Shown: one piece after another, positions 1 to 10,462 of the stretch
How the letters are laid out: every line of letters begins with the position of its first letter
Position numbering within the stretch: the first letter of the stretch is position 1
Assembly (NCBI GenBank): GCA_037447655.1
Contig: JBBHKE010000434.1
Location: 115,929 to 150,894, forward strand
DNA length: 34,966 nt
Direction of reading: 5' to 3'
Source of the DNA: Zygnema cylindricum
Lineage: Eukaryota > Streptophyta > Zygnematophyceae > Zygnematales > Zygnemataceae
Position numbers and translations under genes: made by a program
Notes under the pieces: generated by a model
Database searches by the model: none
Told to the model about the DNA's origin: nothing
What the model saw: only the letters and a program-made list of their open reading frames with translations

Positions 1-140
1 GAGGGTGAGAGGGGGAGAGGGGGATTGGGGGAGTGGGAGCGGGTGGAGAAGGGGACTAGAAGGGGGACGAGGAGGGGGGCAAGGAGGGGAGGGGGAGGGA
101 GAGGGGAGAGGAGAGAGAGGGGAGAGAGGGGAGAGAGTGT
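1..140. repeat. GA-rich polypurine low-complexity tract
   Basis: The plus strand is almost entirely G and A, with repeated GGGGAGAG and GAGAGGGG words. It resembles in style the polypurine block in the intron at 26013-27850. An open frame runs through it, but its product would be a glycine/arginine/glutamate low-complexity string, so I do not call a gene. Confidence 0.8.
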
Positions 141-314
141 GTCCAAGGGCAGTGGATGAGTTGAATCGCGTTTCCTTTGCTGTATCTCTCTCTGTAATGT
201 AAAGCTTATTTCCTTCTTTTTTCCTAACATGGATGTTTCCTTTCTTTGTTTTTCTTCTCCCTTTTTTTCTTTCCTTTTTTTTTTTTTATTTTCTTTTTTC
301 TTTTTTTTTTTTAG

Positions 315-413
315 GTCTGTATGGCGGCTACGGAAAGATGCCTCGATCCGGTTCCTTTGGAACCCGCCGTGATTGACCGAATAATCAACGCTAAACTTTC
401 TCGAGGAAATTAG
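315..413 (+). CDS. Possible short exon (unrecognised)
   Basis: A long T-rich tract ending in TTAG at 311-314 looks like a polypyrimidine tract plus 3' splice site. The roughly 100 bases that follow are clearly more GC-rich than their AT-rich surroundings. They stay open from the splice site to a TAG at 411-413, with an ATG at 321. The frame from the ATG reads MAATERCLDPVPLEPAVIDR and continues with a few more residues, about 30 in all. I do not recognise the family. It could be the last coding exon of a plus-strand gene starting left of the window, or a relic of one. No matching upstream exon is seen in 1-300. The splice context and the composition contrast are the only support. Confidence 0.3.
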   Translation, partial: VCMAATERCLDPVPLEPAVIDRIINAKLSRGN

Positions 414-1271
414 AGAAAAATAGTCTTCTTTTTTTAACAAAAGGAAAATTTTAGTAGTTTCTTTGGTATAATAGTTGGTTCTAGTTGAGACTGATTTTTT
501 AAGAAGTTTTGTTTTTTTTTAGCTTCATTTAATTCATTGTTCCTTTTTCCTTTTCGACGATGAAGATCTATTCATATTAACAATGATGGAAAGATGTCCT
601 ATGAGCGAGGTTGATGAATAGAAAAAAACTTCTTGAGCTTTGTCCGTCCTTTACTTTTTCCTTTGAATCTTTCTCAAATTAAGTATTGTTCATAAAGTAT
701 CTCCTCCGGTTCTTTCTTTTTGGAAATTTTTTTTTTTTAATTCCAAGAACTCGATACTATTTATTATGAGGTTTTTCTTTCTTTTCAGGTTCAAATAAAT
801 TTTACATTTTTCTATTAATTTTAGTTTATAAATAATGAAAAAATCAGTGCAATGTCTTAATGATTGTTTTTTAACCAGAAACCCTGTTTTTTTTTTGGTA
901 ATGAACCGGATTCAATATTATTTAGGAACGTTATTTTTGGTACCAATACGAGCAAGCGAGAATTCCTGCTTTGCCGGCTGTTATACTGCCCTTCTCTATT
1001 AGAATTAGTAACCCTTAGTTTTTCTTTTATTTTTTTTCTCCAAAATGTCAGAAAACAGAGGTAAAAGAACTCTACTATGTGGTCTATGAGGAGCCTTGTC
1101 GGAGAACAGCAGTAGTGTGGTTACCACAAAATTTTCTTTTCAACTTATGATTCATTAATAGGGTGGTTGTTAGTGTTTTTGTATCGGGCTTTGGGAAATC
1201 GCTATACCCCATTTAATTGAAAGTACGGATTTTTGGACACTTAAGGGGCCCCGTATTGAAGCGTTGGGTGG
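414..1271. other. AT-rich stretch, no gene seen
   Basis: This is T-rich and AT-rich sequence with many homopolymer T runs. No frame gives a recognisable protein, and no RNA gene or element boundary is visible. Confidence 0.6.
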
Positions 1272-1720
1272 TGATGATTTAAGGATAAAGTTCCATCTGA
1301 CAAAAAGTGAGGTGTTTTACAGAATTTTGTACTTTACCATACCATGTTCTACTGTGTGTTTATATTTTTATTTGAAAAACGGCATTTCATAAGATCCTAT
1401 CATGATTCTCCAACGGTCCGGGCGAAATAATTGACCGTTCAATAATTTTTTGGTCTTCATACAGGAAGCTCTGCAGTGGACTATATAATGTGTAGAATTG
1501 CTACACCTGGATATTTCTGATTCGTAGGACAAAGGCTAAGGGTGAAACTCCAACAGGCGAAAAGTGAGGTTGTTTATTGGAAAAAATGCATTTTTGTATA
1601 AAGGCCGTATTGCTTTTTTTTTTTTTTTTAACATGATTACTGGAGATTCGAGAAGATTCTCCAAACTTTTGGATGACAACGTCGACCGTCCAATTCTGTG
1701 TTTTCGAAGCAAGCGCTCAT
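1272..1720. repeat. Degenerate tandem duplication, period about 260 bp
   Basis: Two successive blocks share words in the same order: AAAGTGAGGTG at about 1305 and AAAGTGAGGTTG at about 1561, each followed by a TTTTGTA word. Further on, both have a CATGATT...GATTCTCCAA segment and a GACCGTC/GACCGTT segment. The similarity is weak, so this is either an old duplication or two arms of an unrecognised element. Confidence 0.35.
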
Positions 1721-2640
1721 TCTATCCAGTGTCTGGATAGTCTCCTCCCTTGTTTTCAACGAGGAGACTAGCTACACATAGACTTGTAAAATGTGTACAA
1801 GTGGAAAGGTCACATACAATACACGATGGATGTGAGATAGGAACGTAACATGTTGCATAGGCTACGAGCCTTTGGCTAGGATGCAAATCAAATCCACAGA
1901 AAACCACCAAAAAATCTTTGTTGAAGAATGTCCCCTAACGCATCCTTCAACATCCATTGACATCCTAAACTTGCCGCACCTGCTTTTTTCAAATTTTCAA
2001 GGATAAAATACAAACGACAAAACAACGACAAAACACGAACGTACAAAGTGTACATTCACGTAATTTTAATTTGCGGCTGGTCGTACAGATACGAGTTTCA
2101 GATTTTGTGCTTTTGGAATTTTTGACTGTGCTCCTAGTCATAACATGAACCTGCGTGGATCCATTCGAACTAAAGCACCTGTGCGATAGATTCCTTGCTG
2201 ACACGACCTGATGGAGAAGTGAACGAAATATTAGTGCCAGTAATTGTTTACGTTCGATTACTGTCGGCGCCTGATGGAGAAGAGGCGTAAAAGGCCAAAT
2301 TGGCTACTGCCAAAGATTTCACACGTGGCAAAGGCCATGTGCTTTCTGATAATGTGGAGGCGAATCCACCAAAATCTATCACAAAATCTTTGTCGGAAGA
2401 TATCTTGTCACGCTCCTTTCGTCTTCTCTTAAACTTCGTGGTTTCCGGCGCTTCGAGTTTTCGTTAAGAAAAGACAAAGAGTGAAATAGAATAGCAGGCG
2501 TTAAAAGCGACAGAGTGACTGCGAATAAAAGGAGGTTTCAGTGGTACAATGACATAGTACGCAGTTATCGTACAGTTATATAGTACGAAGTTACAGATTT
2601 TACACTGAAATTGATCGGTTTGTAAAATCATTTACAATTT
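1721..2640. other. No gene seen; small hairpin
   Basis: No frame gives a recognisable product. GTCTCCTC at 1740-1747 pairs perfectly with GAGGAGAC at 1761-1768 (8-bp stem, 13-nt loop). Near 2205-2280 the word CCTGATGGAGAAG occurs twice, about 65 bases apart. Nothing else stands out. Confidence 0.5.
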
Positions 2641-2878
2641 TTTGTGTATGATATTTTTGTTACGTGGCACCACTCAAAACAAGAAACGTAGCTTTCTAAG
2701 GAATTATCCGATGGCACAAAAAAAAGTCTTTACTGCAAAAATTGCGATGGCAAAACGATCTGAGTACAAAAGTGGAGAAAACTGAAAAAAAAACATTTGG
2801 AGACTACAAGAGTCACAAGAAAGTAATCTACACCTAAAAACTAAAACGAAACAAAGCAATGCTAACAAGAGCAAAGAA
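2641..2878 (-). other. Probable LINE 3' untranslated tail
   Basis: This lies directly 3' (on the minus strand) of the LINE C-terminal frame that stops at 2879. It has no coding sequence of its own. The 3' end of the element was not identified with confidence, because no clear poly-A tail or target duplication was found. Confidence 0.3.
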
Positions 2879-4490
2879 CTAAAACAAAACAACAACAGAC
2901 TTAGACCGCCGACAAATTGAAAAAACCCAGACTAGACTGCCCCTAGTCAAAGTAAGGTCCACAACCACAAAGATCATGGATGTGAACCAGGTCCCTTGGC
3001 ATAAGGTCTGACGACCCCGACGGTCCTCAGCTAGTGTGCTACGTCGAAGGAGAGCCGCAGCTTGCGCCCGTTGAAGTGCAATTAAGACACGTTGTCGGTA
3101 GAACGCAACCAAAAGACTCGGTGGAAGACTCCTTGGACCCCAAGATTCAAACGTTTGTCGTGCGTATTGGCGAAGGAAGTCGTCGAATGACTTGTCCAAA
3201 GATCCAAAAATATCCACTGCAAATGGGACGAATTGGTCCGATGGGTCTCGGTGAGCGTAGTCCCTTTCTTTTGTAGCCGCTGCGTCCAGAGCCGCCAAAC
3301 CTGAATGCAAAGCCGCGCAAGATATGTGTGCCCTAGTCGGATCCGTGAGGACCACATCGCCAAGCGTCCTCCCAACACTATGAAGAAAAACTAAGTCAAC
3401 CCGAGGGCTCCGAGAACCCTTAGATTGGGGCCGAGGTGGAAGTATATTAGAAACCTCATGTTTGATAGTGTAGCCCGCCTCGCCACCAATGGCAGCAATG
3501 GCATCTCGCACCACATCATGCGCGACAATTCCTTCCCCCCCATGGGAGCAACGAAGCAAATGGATTCCCTCAACATCAATGGGTTGGTTACAAACGCACC
3601 GAGGCCCCCCCAATAGCGGAAGGTGAGGCAAACCCAACCGCAAGTGTAGAGCAGAAGTAAATTGGTCGGACGATAGACGAAGCGTAAAAAAAAATGGCGT
3701 TGCTTGAAGCCACGCACCAGCCCCCGGCCATGAACACGAACGTAAACGAGCACGCGCTTGAGCAAAAGGTAGCGCCTCCAAGAGGTTCGCATATTCAGCG
3801 GCGGACACTTGCTCAGATATGCGTTGTTGAAATTGGAAGCTAGTGTCGGCCACGAGAGAATGAAAACGTGGAACTTGGTTTCGAGCGTCCGAGGGAAGTA
3901 GCGCACGAGCGGAAAGGAGAACTTCGTGAAATGGAAACAACCCATCTTCCACCTTAGAGAAAACTTGCGCTATAATGGGGACGTCATCCATAATGAAACG
4001 AGAAGTGATGGTAGGGACCACCAAGGCCCAACTACCGAGATATGCCGCTAGCGCAACTTTTGCCACGGAAATCAAACCTAACCCGCCGTTGGAAATTGGG
4101 AGGTTGGCCTGTTGACGAGCGAGTGGCCCCTCTAGACGATAAAAAATCCCAAGACTAATAAGGTGGTGAAGCACACCCAAAAGATTGTTATCAAAATCCT
4201 TAAGGGAAGACCAAAAAGAAGGCGTGGGTGGTAAAGTCCGCGCAAGATAAAGACGGGGCTGAGCAAAACAACAGATCAAGATCGAAACCGCCACCTGTGA
4301 TTCCGACAGCTTAGGGAGGTCGTCGCTATGAGAGAGGTCCTCCAATAGTGCATCCTGAACGATTTGGTTGGTAAAAGGAGCACCAATAGGACAACCTAAA
4401 GCCTCTATACCCTCATCTTAGGATGCAAGACGAAAACCGCTGGGGAGCGGGCAATCCGACGGCAAACCTCGTGGGCACTAAGCCACACAC
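2879..4490 (-). pseudogene. LINE C-terminal half: RT thumb, CCHC and restriction-like endonuclease
   Basis: This is the C-terminal part of a non-LTR retrotransposon polyprotein of the type with a C-terminal restriction-like endonuclease, which nicks the target and primes reverse transcription. A 488-residue open stretch starts at 4345. It shows LPISNGGLGL (residues 82-91), a CCHC knuckle (C250, C252, H262, C266, with H276 beyond), an endonuclease-like core RVDLVF (315-320) with D330 and D335, and a family-typical tail FYRQRVLIALQRAQAAALL (415-433). Upstream in the same frame, 4346-4490 continues the protein (ALGCPIGAP) but has a stop at 4418-4420 and a likely frameshift near 4470. The RT catalytic core that should precede it is missing. 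Its N-terminal partner is at 7731-9882. It is clearly dead as an element, although this part of the frame is still long. Confidence 0.85.
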
Positions 4491-5113
4491 TTAGGTTATG
4501 TCCCCATTTACTTGTAACTTAGTGAACTTACTTTGTATTTTAGCGCGGATCCGCTAGACCTGGTTTTCAAGTGTCCCTATGTTTGTAAGGACAAAATCGC
4601 AACTTACGCTTGTGACGATTGTATACGTCGACAATAACTGTGACGGTTGTCAACGTCTACAATCTGTGGTCGCACGATATTTTTTGGAACTGCTTTGTGA
4701 CGAGGCATGTCTTATCGTGACATTGTAGACGTACCGCATTCTAGCCTGGTAGTTTCACGGTTGAAGAAGATGCGTTTTGCCCTTGCGTCGCCTGTCTGCT
4801 CGAGGTGAAATGGCATCAGAATTTGAAGACCCCTGCAAATAAAAAATCCGTACTGGACGAAAACGGACAAAATCAAACAAACTGTGTACTTCTTTCCGTC
4901 TTATTGTAACGCAAACAGACAGAACATAGCGAACTATGTACTTTTCTTTGTCCTTGGAAATTGTAGGATTTTTTTCGAAATTTACGGCACGTGCGAAAAA
5001 ATGTTCCTATTTGTCAATCGAAAAAACCTAATTTTAAATCACATCGCGCATGTGTTTTAAACAAAGGTTTGAAGATGACGTTTTTTGTCGTAGAAGTGGG
5101 TCGAAAAGCACAA
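4491..5113. mobile_element. DNA-transposon arm (same family as 21236-22698)
   Basis: From GGTTATGTCCCCAT onward this aligns by eye with the left arm of the element at 21236: TAGTGAACTTACTTTGTATT and TTTTAGCGCGGATCC correspond to TAGCGAACTTACTTTTTTTT and TTTTAGCGCGCATCC. It also has the repeated GTGAC...TTGTA.ACG words at about 4610-4735. At 5067-5113 it shares GTTTGAAGATGACG and GAAGTGGGTCGAAAA with 22759-22796, just beyond the right end of the second copy. It joins the LINE on one side and a truncated copia integrase on the other. No complete right terminus or target duplication was found, so this copy is probably truncated. Confidence 0.55.
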
Positions 5114-7127
5114 CTGTCTTTTGGTGTTGGACTCCATCTTCCTTCAGAAAATCCTCAAACTGGTTAGAAGTATACTCCCCACAATTGTCACTCCTCACTC
5201 TCTTGATTGGAGTTTCATGGAGTTTTTCACTCCATGCTTTATATTGTCTAAAACAATCCTGAGCTTCGGACTTGTTTTTCAAAAAATACACCCGGGAATA
5301 CCGAGACCAATCATCAGTGATAGTCATCATAAATCTCTTCCCCCCCGGTGAGGGCACTTTAACCGGTCCCCAAATATTTAAGTGTACTAGATCTAGAATT
5401 TTTTCTCCCTTATAGGTAGTTGTTTTAGGAAAGGGTAATCTGTGTGTTTTACCTTGAGCACATCCACTAGAATCATTTATATTTTCACTCTAACTGAACT
5501 TAATCCCTTCCACCACTCCCATCTTTTTCATCTCTCTTAACTTATCTAGATTCACATGCCCAAGCCTCTTATGCCACATCATAATATCATGAACACCAGC
5601 ATAATAAAGTTTCTTCTTTTCATACTTAAAACCAGCCTAAACATCCCATGGCTACCTTTCTCAAGAATGAAATAGACATCCTCCTCAAAACTAGCAGTAA
5701 AGACTCCTTCCCTAGTGCTAGTAAAAAAACCCTTATCATCTAATACGGATGTAGAGATGAGGTTTTTGTTCAGCTCCGGGATAAACAATACATCGGAGAA
5801 TGTTACTATGGATGTCTTTCCTTCTACTAACACTTTCAAATCTACCGATCGTACAAGAGTAGTGGTGACTATCCTTCCATCCCCGTACTCTATCTCTACG
5901 GTGGGAATATTTCTTATCTTAGTGAACAGGTGCCTATCCTTACACATGTGCATGGAGGCACCTGAATCTACAATCCAGCCTGCTTCACCTTTCAATCCAC
6001 CGTAAGCACATTTCTGCATTCGTGGTATTTCGACCTCGTTTTTCGCCTCCAACTCCTCATCCAAAAAGGAGCTCATCGTCCTCGTCCTCGGATTCCGCCT
6101 CATGTACCTGTGTCACAAGGGCCTTTTTCTTTCCTCTCGGGGTACCACCGGTCTGCCCCTCCTTTAACCGAAGCTCGGTTAGTTTAGTGCACTCTGCCAT
6201 ATAGTGCCCAGGTTTCTTACAAAAATGACATAAACCTTTGGGAGCCCTTGGTCGGAACTCGTCGGTCTGATTTTTTTGCTCCCTCCCGCCATAGTTTCCG
6301 ACCGGTTTCCGGGAATCCTTGTTCCTCCAATCGGTCGCAGTTGCCAAGGCTTGGCCACTCTTTCCTCCTCTTCGGATCTCAATCGTATTCTCCCGAACGA
6401 GAATCATCCCTACCACTGAGTTCCATATCCACCTTGAGTCCGGCAAGTCCTGCACACGGTTGACTATGTTTTCGAACTCATCGGGTAACTTCATCAGTAA
6501 ACACTTAACCTTTTCATTTTCACTGATATCTTTTCCCGCACTCTCTAGCTCCATAAAAAGTGTAGCAAGCTCATTGCAAAAATCCAACATCTTCCCCCCT
6601 TTGTATACATACTCCTTGACTTTCTGATCAGCCAACTGTTGTTGTTGAATCGTACCACTTCAGTATATCTCTATGAGAGCCATCCAAAGATCGGATGCCT
6701 TTTCTACCTGCAAATGAGGACATGCAAGTCCTTGAGTGAGATGGCGTAGGATGAACTGCTTTGCCGCCATATTGTTGAAGTCCCAGGTTCCAGTATCATT
6801 CTCCTCATTCCTCAGAATAGGTGACATGAATGCCGAACCAGTTGCTATTGGTGTGTTCGTCTCCTTCTCCTCTCCTTTGTCCACCACCTCTCCTTCCTTT
6901 GTTTCCTCCGTTGAAGGTGGATCCTTTTTCCTGGTGAATCTGCTTCCTCCAAACCCTGGAGGGATTCCAAGACTTGATGGACGCCCCAACCGTCCACTCA
7001 CTATCCCCCAAAACCTTTTTGCGCATAGAGCTCCTATCATCATACTTTCCTAGTATATGAAGCCAGTTCCATTAAAGATTAGTACCCTAGAGTGTGGGCC
7101 CATAACCTGAAACTCTGAGACCTCCAT
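5114..7127 (-). pseudogene. Ty1/copia gag-protease-integrase, truncated and broken
   Basis: Minus-strand copia polyprotein in the order gag, zinc knuckle, protease, integrase. The likely start is ATG 7127-7125 (MEVSEFQVMG...), leading into FNGT...MMIG, the usual copia gag start. Landmarks are the zinc knuckle CHFCKKPGHYMAEC (about 6190-6230), the protease DSGASMHMC (about 5950), the integrase zinc-binding MWHKRLGHVNLDKL (about 5530-5580), and the integrase core TDDWSRYSRVYFLKNKSEA with GVQHQKTV near 5120. Damage is a TAG near 7050, a TGA at 6660-6662, frameshifts near 6060 and 5640, and a TAG near 5490. The frame stops matching at about 5114, where DNA-transposon sequence takes over, so the rest of integrase, RT and RNase H are absent. 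It sits inside the split LINE. Confidence 0.9.
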
Positions 7128-7416
7128 AAGTCCTCAAAGTGAACAGCTTCTAAGAAGCCTCTAGGATAACTCTGACCCCTTTGTGTTTCAGCAAGAACAA
7201 CTGCCACCTTGGCAGACAATAAAAATGGCCAGCTTCACCCCTGTAAAGGCAAGACTCCCCTGAGTCGATAGCAAAAAGAATCTGTGAATTTGCTCTCCTG
7301 AGCAGTAAGTTATAGAGGGCCAAAGTTGACATTTTGTACAGATAAACTGTTTCAGTTAAATGAACTATCCTACGTATTAATATTTAATTAAATATCAAAC
7401 CCTATAGTACGTAACA
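7128..7416 (-). mobile_element. Copia leader and candidate 5' LTR
   Basis: This lies directly upstream (minus strand) of the copia gag start and has no coding sequence. Reading the minus strand from 7416, it begins TGTTACGTAC, a plausible LTR start with TG, followed by AT-rich sequence. I could not find a clear tRNA primer-binding site or the inner LTR edge, and the opposite LTR is lost with the truncated 3' part. The SINE begins immediately to the right. Confidence 0.4.
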
Positions 7417-7730
7417 CTAGGTCTAGACTTAACGGTTAAGGCTACTGGCTACCGGTTGCTTACCGTCCGGCAGGTACCAGTATCAAATCCTGGGGGCATC
7501 ACATATTCTTTTAGTAAATAAACCCCTAACGGTAAATAAACTAATATATATATTTCCCGTAAACCTCTGGATAGCCTAGATAGCCATGGCTCTAGCTTCC
7601 TCTCCAATTTCTCAGTGACTGCGACAAGTTTGAGAGTTGGAGAGAGAAGTTAGAGGTAGACTGCCTCGGCTTCTTTCTATATTTCTATTTAGACCTAGAA
7701 AATACTTTAAACGGACCATTAATTTCTATA
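7417..7730 (+). mobile_element. tRNA-derived SINE, copy 1
   Basis: The head at about 7417-7495 is tRNA-like. It has an A-box-like ACTTAACGGTTAAGGC near 7427 and a B-box-like stretch ending ATCAAATCC at 7482-7490. The body at about 7565-7705 aligns with the SINE at 20945-21230 through AGCCATGGCTC, GACTGCGACAAG, GAGGTAGACTGC and AGACCTAGAAAATACT. It abuts the LINE at 7731, where an ACTCGC codon pair of the RT domain resumes. No clear target-site duplication is seen. A pol III transcript in plus orientation is expected if it was ever active. Confidence 0.55.
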
Positions 7731-9882
7731 GCGAGTGCCCGCTGCGGACTCTAAAGTGGCAATGTCACCCAAAGGACCTCCAAGAGGAAAGAGTACAGGG
7801 CTAGGCCGAGCATAAAAGGATCAAACAAAAGGGAACAATTGATTAATAGGTGAAAGTGCATGTCGTATTTCTCGGAAAATAGCATTACGATCAACTATAT
7901 AGAAGGCATTAGCCACATCCACCTGAAGGACCACCCAGGCCGGATGTAGATCCAAAACAGTTCGCAAACCATGGATAACTGACGCGCAACCCCCTTTTGT
8001 AGCAACACCAAATTGATGCGGCAAAAAATGGTCGTGAAACGCTCCCTAGAGTTGGGTGCAAATAGCACGACCCACCAAGCGGTACAAAACTTCACAAATG
8101 GCGATTGGAAGAATCCCCCCAGTAGGATTAGAAACAGCCACAAGTCGAGCGACAGAAAGAAGCAGGACTACACTATGGGGAATCTGACCACGAGCCATCT
8201 CTGAGGCTACCTTAAAGAGGAGGTCGAATCCTTGGGATGGGGTCTCAAGAGGAAAGATATCACGAAGTAATTCATAAACCATCTCAGAGGGACCTCCTGC
8301 CGAAAGGTGGAAGGACTTGGTGTGGGCCTTGGTAAAGGCTTCACTTTCCAAATCAAACGATTCAGGAGGCTCATGCCTTTAAACAAATGAGAGAATATCG
8401 CCAGGTGCAGGAGGATGTAACAAACGCAACGCGTCAACAGTTGCCTGTGAAGATGGAGAGGGTGTGAAAGGCCGAAGTGCTCACCAGCCCGAGAAAATTC
8501 ACCCGAACGACCAAGGAGGACAGCTCCGTGTTGTCTCGCTGTAGAACTTGGTAATGGGGCGCGACGACGAGGAGGTGAGACAAAAAGGCCTATAACTCGA
8601 TCTGTGTGCTCTTGTTGTAAAGAATCCCAGTCGCCACGCAAAAAAGCGTTGACATTGAGCCTTAGTCTCACGAGCTCCACCAGCTCCCCCTCGCGATAAC
8701 AAAATTAGAACCCAAAGCGGAAACATGAATAGTAGATGCCATGGTGCTTCATTTGAAATATCATTAGCCATTAAATCCAAAGGAAGATGTAGAGTTGTTT
8801 GGATAGGTTCCCGAAGATGATGGGGTACACGAGTGTAGAGACGCGGACGCAGGTAGCTCAAGTGATAGCACCCAACAACATCAAGGCGTCGAACGAACTG
8901 TCAATCAGACGGAGATGGTTGACGACGAACTGGAGGGTGCATAGGATGTTCAAGGGAACATGGGGGAATGTTAGCCTTGGTCTTTGGACAAACTTTCGAA
9001 TGTCTTGAGACACCTGCCCCTGCGGGGTAAAACTTGCCACACCCAGGACATGGAACTCGAGAAGGCCCCGTGTTGGGTACTGGAGTTGATGTCGTCTCTG
9101 AAACCAGGGGGGTCAGGGATAAAAGGGCCAAAGATGGAGGATGATGTTTGGCTTAATGGGCCCACATCCGATACCGATAAACCACCAAGAGAAGTTGGGG
9201 GTCTTGATGGAGTTAGTGGTGAAACAGAGGTAGAGAATTGAAGATTTGATTGTTGCCGACGATGAGGAGGCCGATAAAGGCTAGTATGGGGAAGTGAATG
9301 AGGAAGTTGTACGGAAAAGGATGGAATAGGGTTAAGAGTGGGTTCCGGTTGTGGGTCGACGGGCATGGTTAAGTTCGTAAATGCAGACACTGTTATAGGA
9401 GGGTGTTGTTGCACGTGCAAGGTTGACAAATGATCCAATGGAAGGGATTGCAAATGAGAGAGAGATTCACCATTGGGGTTCGGAAAGAGAGGGGTAGGGG
9501 GCTCAACTGGGGCGCCTAATCGAGGCTGCACGTGATCGAGAGAAGAGGGGGATGGGGATCGGGACGCCCATCGCTTTTGAGGAGCCACGAGAACGTGATA
9601 CTGAGTCGTAGAAGATACAAAACTGAAAACTGGTATAAAACTGAAAACTCCAACAGGAGACCACTCCACAAAAGGCGGGTAGTAACCAAGGGACGAGCCA
9701 AATTCGTTTTGGGATTGGGCGCGCTTTGTGGAAAGGTAAAATCCGTCCGGGAAGCTGTCTTTGGTGGGCCTGAGTAGGTAAAATAAAAAGTGAAATAAAA
9801 CAGGCTCCTTGGGTGATAGAAGAAAGATAGTCAAAAAAAAATTGCGGCAGACTACACGCCAAATTTGCCGCCGGATAGACAA
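7731..9882 (-). pseudogene. LINE N-terminal part: Pro/Ser-rich leader, zinc finger, early RT
   Basis: This minus-strand N-terminal section of the same LINE type ends at 2879. A Pro/Ser-rich leader (about 9130-9800) is followed by a C2HC-type finger CPGCGKFYPAGAGVSRHSKV (about 9000-9070). A linker follows, with RLYTRVPHHLREP and a family-typical FLRGDWDSLQQEH near 8600-8640. Early RT motifs come next: LPIAICEVLYRLVGRAI (about 8060-8110), HQFGVATKGGCASVIHGL (about 7965-8015), LQVDVANAF and a final ESAAGTR that stops at 7731. Pieces lie in all three minus frames, so there are many frameshifts, plus a stop near 7822. The next RT motifs (QGDP and the Asp-Asp box) are missing, replaced by SINE, copia and DNA-transposon sequence. 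Confidence 0.8.
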
Positions 9883-10251
9883 AGAGAAGGCCGAAAAAAG
9901 TTATTAGGAAACCATGGCCGAGGCGTCCGTGCCGTCGGCAAAAAAAAACCTTCTCCGAAATACTCGTTAATGGCACGGCAAATTGAGTGGTGAAGATGGT
10001 AAGAGACATCCACGAAAAGAAAAAATGAAATCGGCTGAAATTGGCTGAGCCGATTATAAAAAACTACAGAACGGATGGGGTCGATTCACCCACAAATAGA
10101 AAGGTCTTTGAAAATACTCTCGGTAGAGTACCTGTACGCCAAATTTGGCGCCAGATACTCGAAGAGAATGTGAAAAAACCCTAAGAGGAAACTATGGCCG
10201 AAGCTTCTAGAAAAACAACTCCCTCCAATACGAGCTGATTTTACATAATTA
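9780..10251 (-). repeat. Degenerate tandem repeat upstream of the LINE
   Basis: Two blocks are about 280 bases apart. ACGCCAAATTTGCCGCC near 9855 matches ACGCCAAATTTGGCGCC near 10137, each followed by a GATA...AAGAGAA word and then by GGAAACCATGGCCGA or GGAAACTATGGCCGA. They lie 5' of the LINE on its own strand, where tandem promoter monomers occur in some LINEs. They could equally be part of the neighbouring LTR element. The palindromic GGCGCCAAATTTGGCG is notable. Confidence 0.45.
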
Positions 10252-10461
10252 TCGTGCATGTGTCTAATCAAACCAAGAAACATGCAACCTAACCAGCAGG
10301 CGAGTAGAAAACGTGGAAAAGACAACAACAAAGCACATCCTGAAGCAAAAAGAATAATAATACAAAGCTAAAATGAATATGACAATGGAAAAATGAGATA
10401 ATAGGTGGAAAGGATAAAAGGTGAAAGGTGAGTGGGAAGCCGAGAGAGAGTTCCATTTATT
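10252..10461. repeat. 210-bp direct repeat, left copy
   Basis: This matches 11826-12035 over its full 210 bases with no indel and about four mismatches by eye. It begins TCGTGCATGTGTCTAATC and ends GAGAGAGTTCCATTTATT. The two copies bracket the left LTR-like repeat exactly. Confidence 0.9.
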
Positions 10462-10462
10462 A

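Noticed and set aside
3034-3945. Open frames overlapping the LINE C-terminal region in other frames
   Set aside because: They are shadows of the 488-residue LINE frame, which alone shows conserved motifs.
5715-6627. Several plus-strand open frames
   Set aside because: They are antisense shadows of the copia gag-protease frame.
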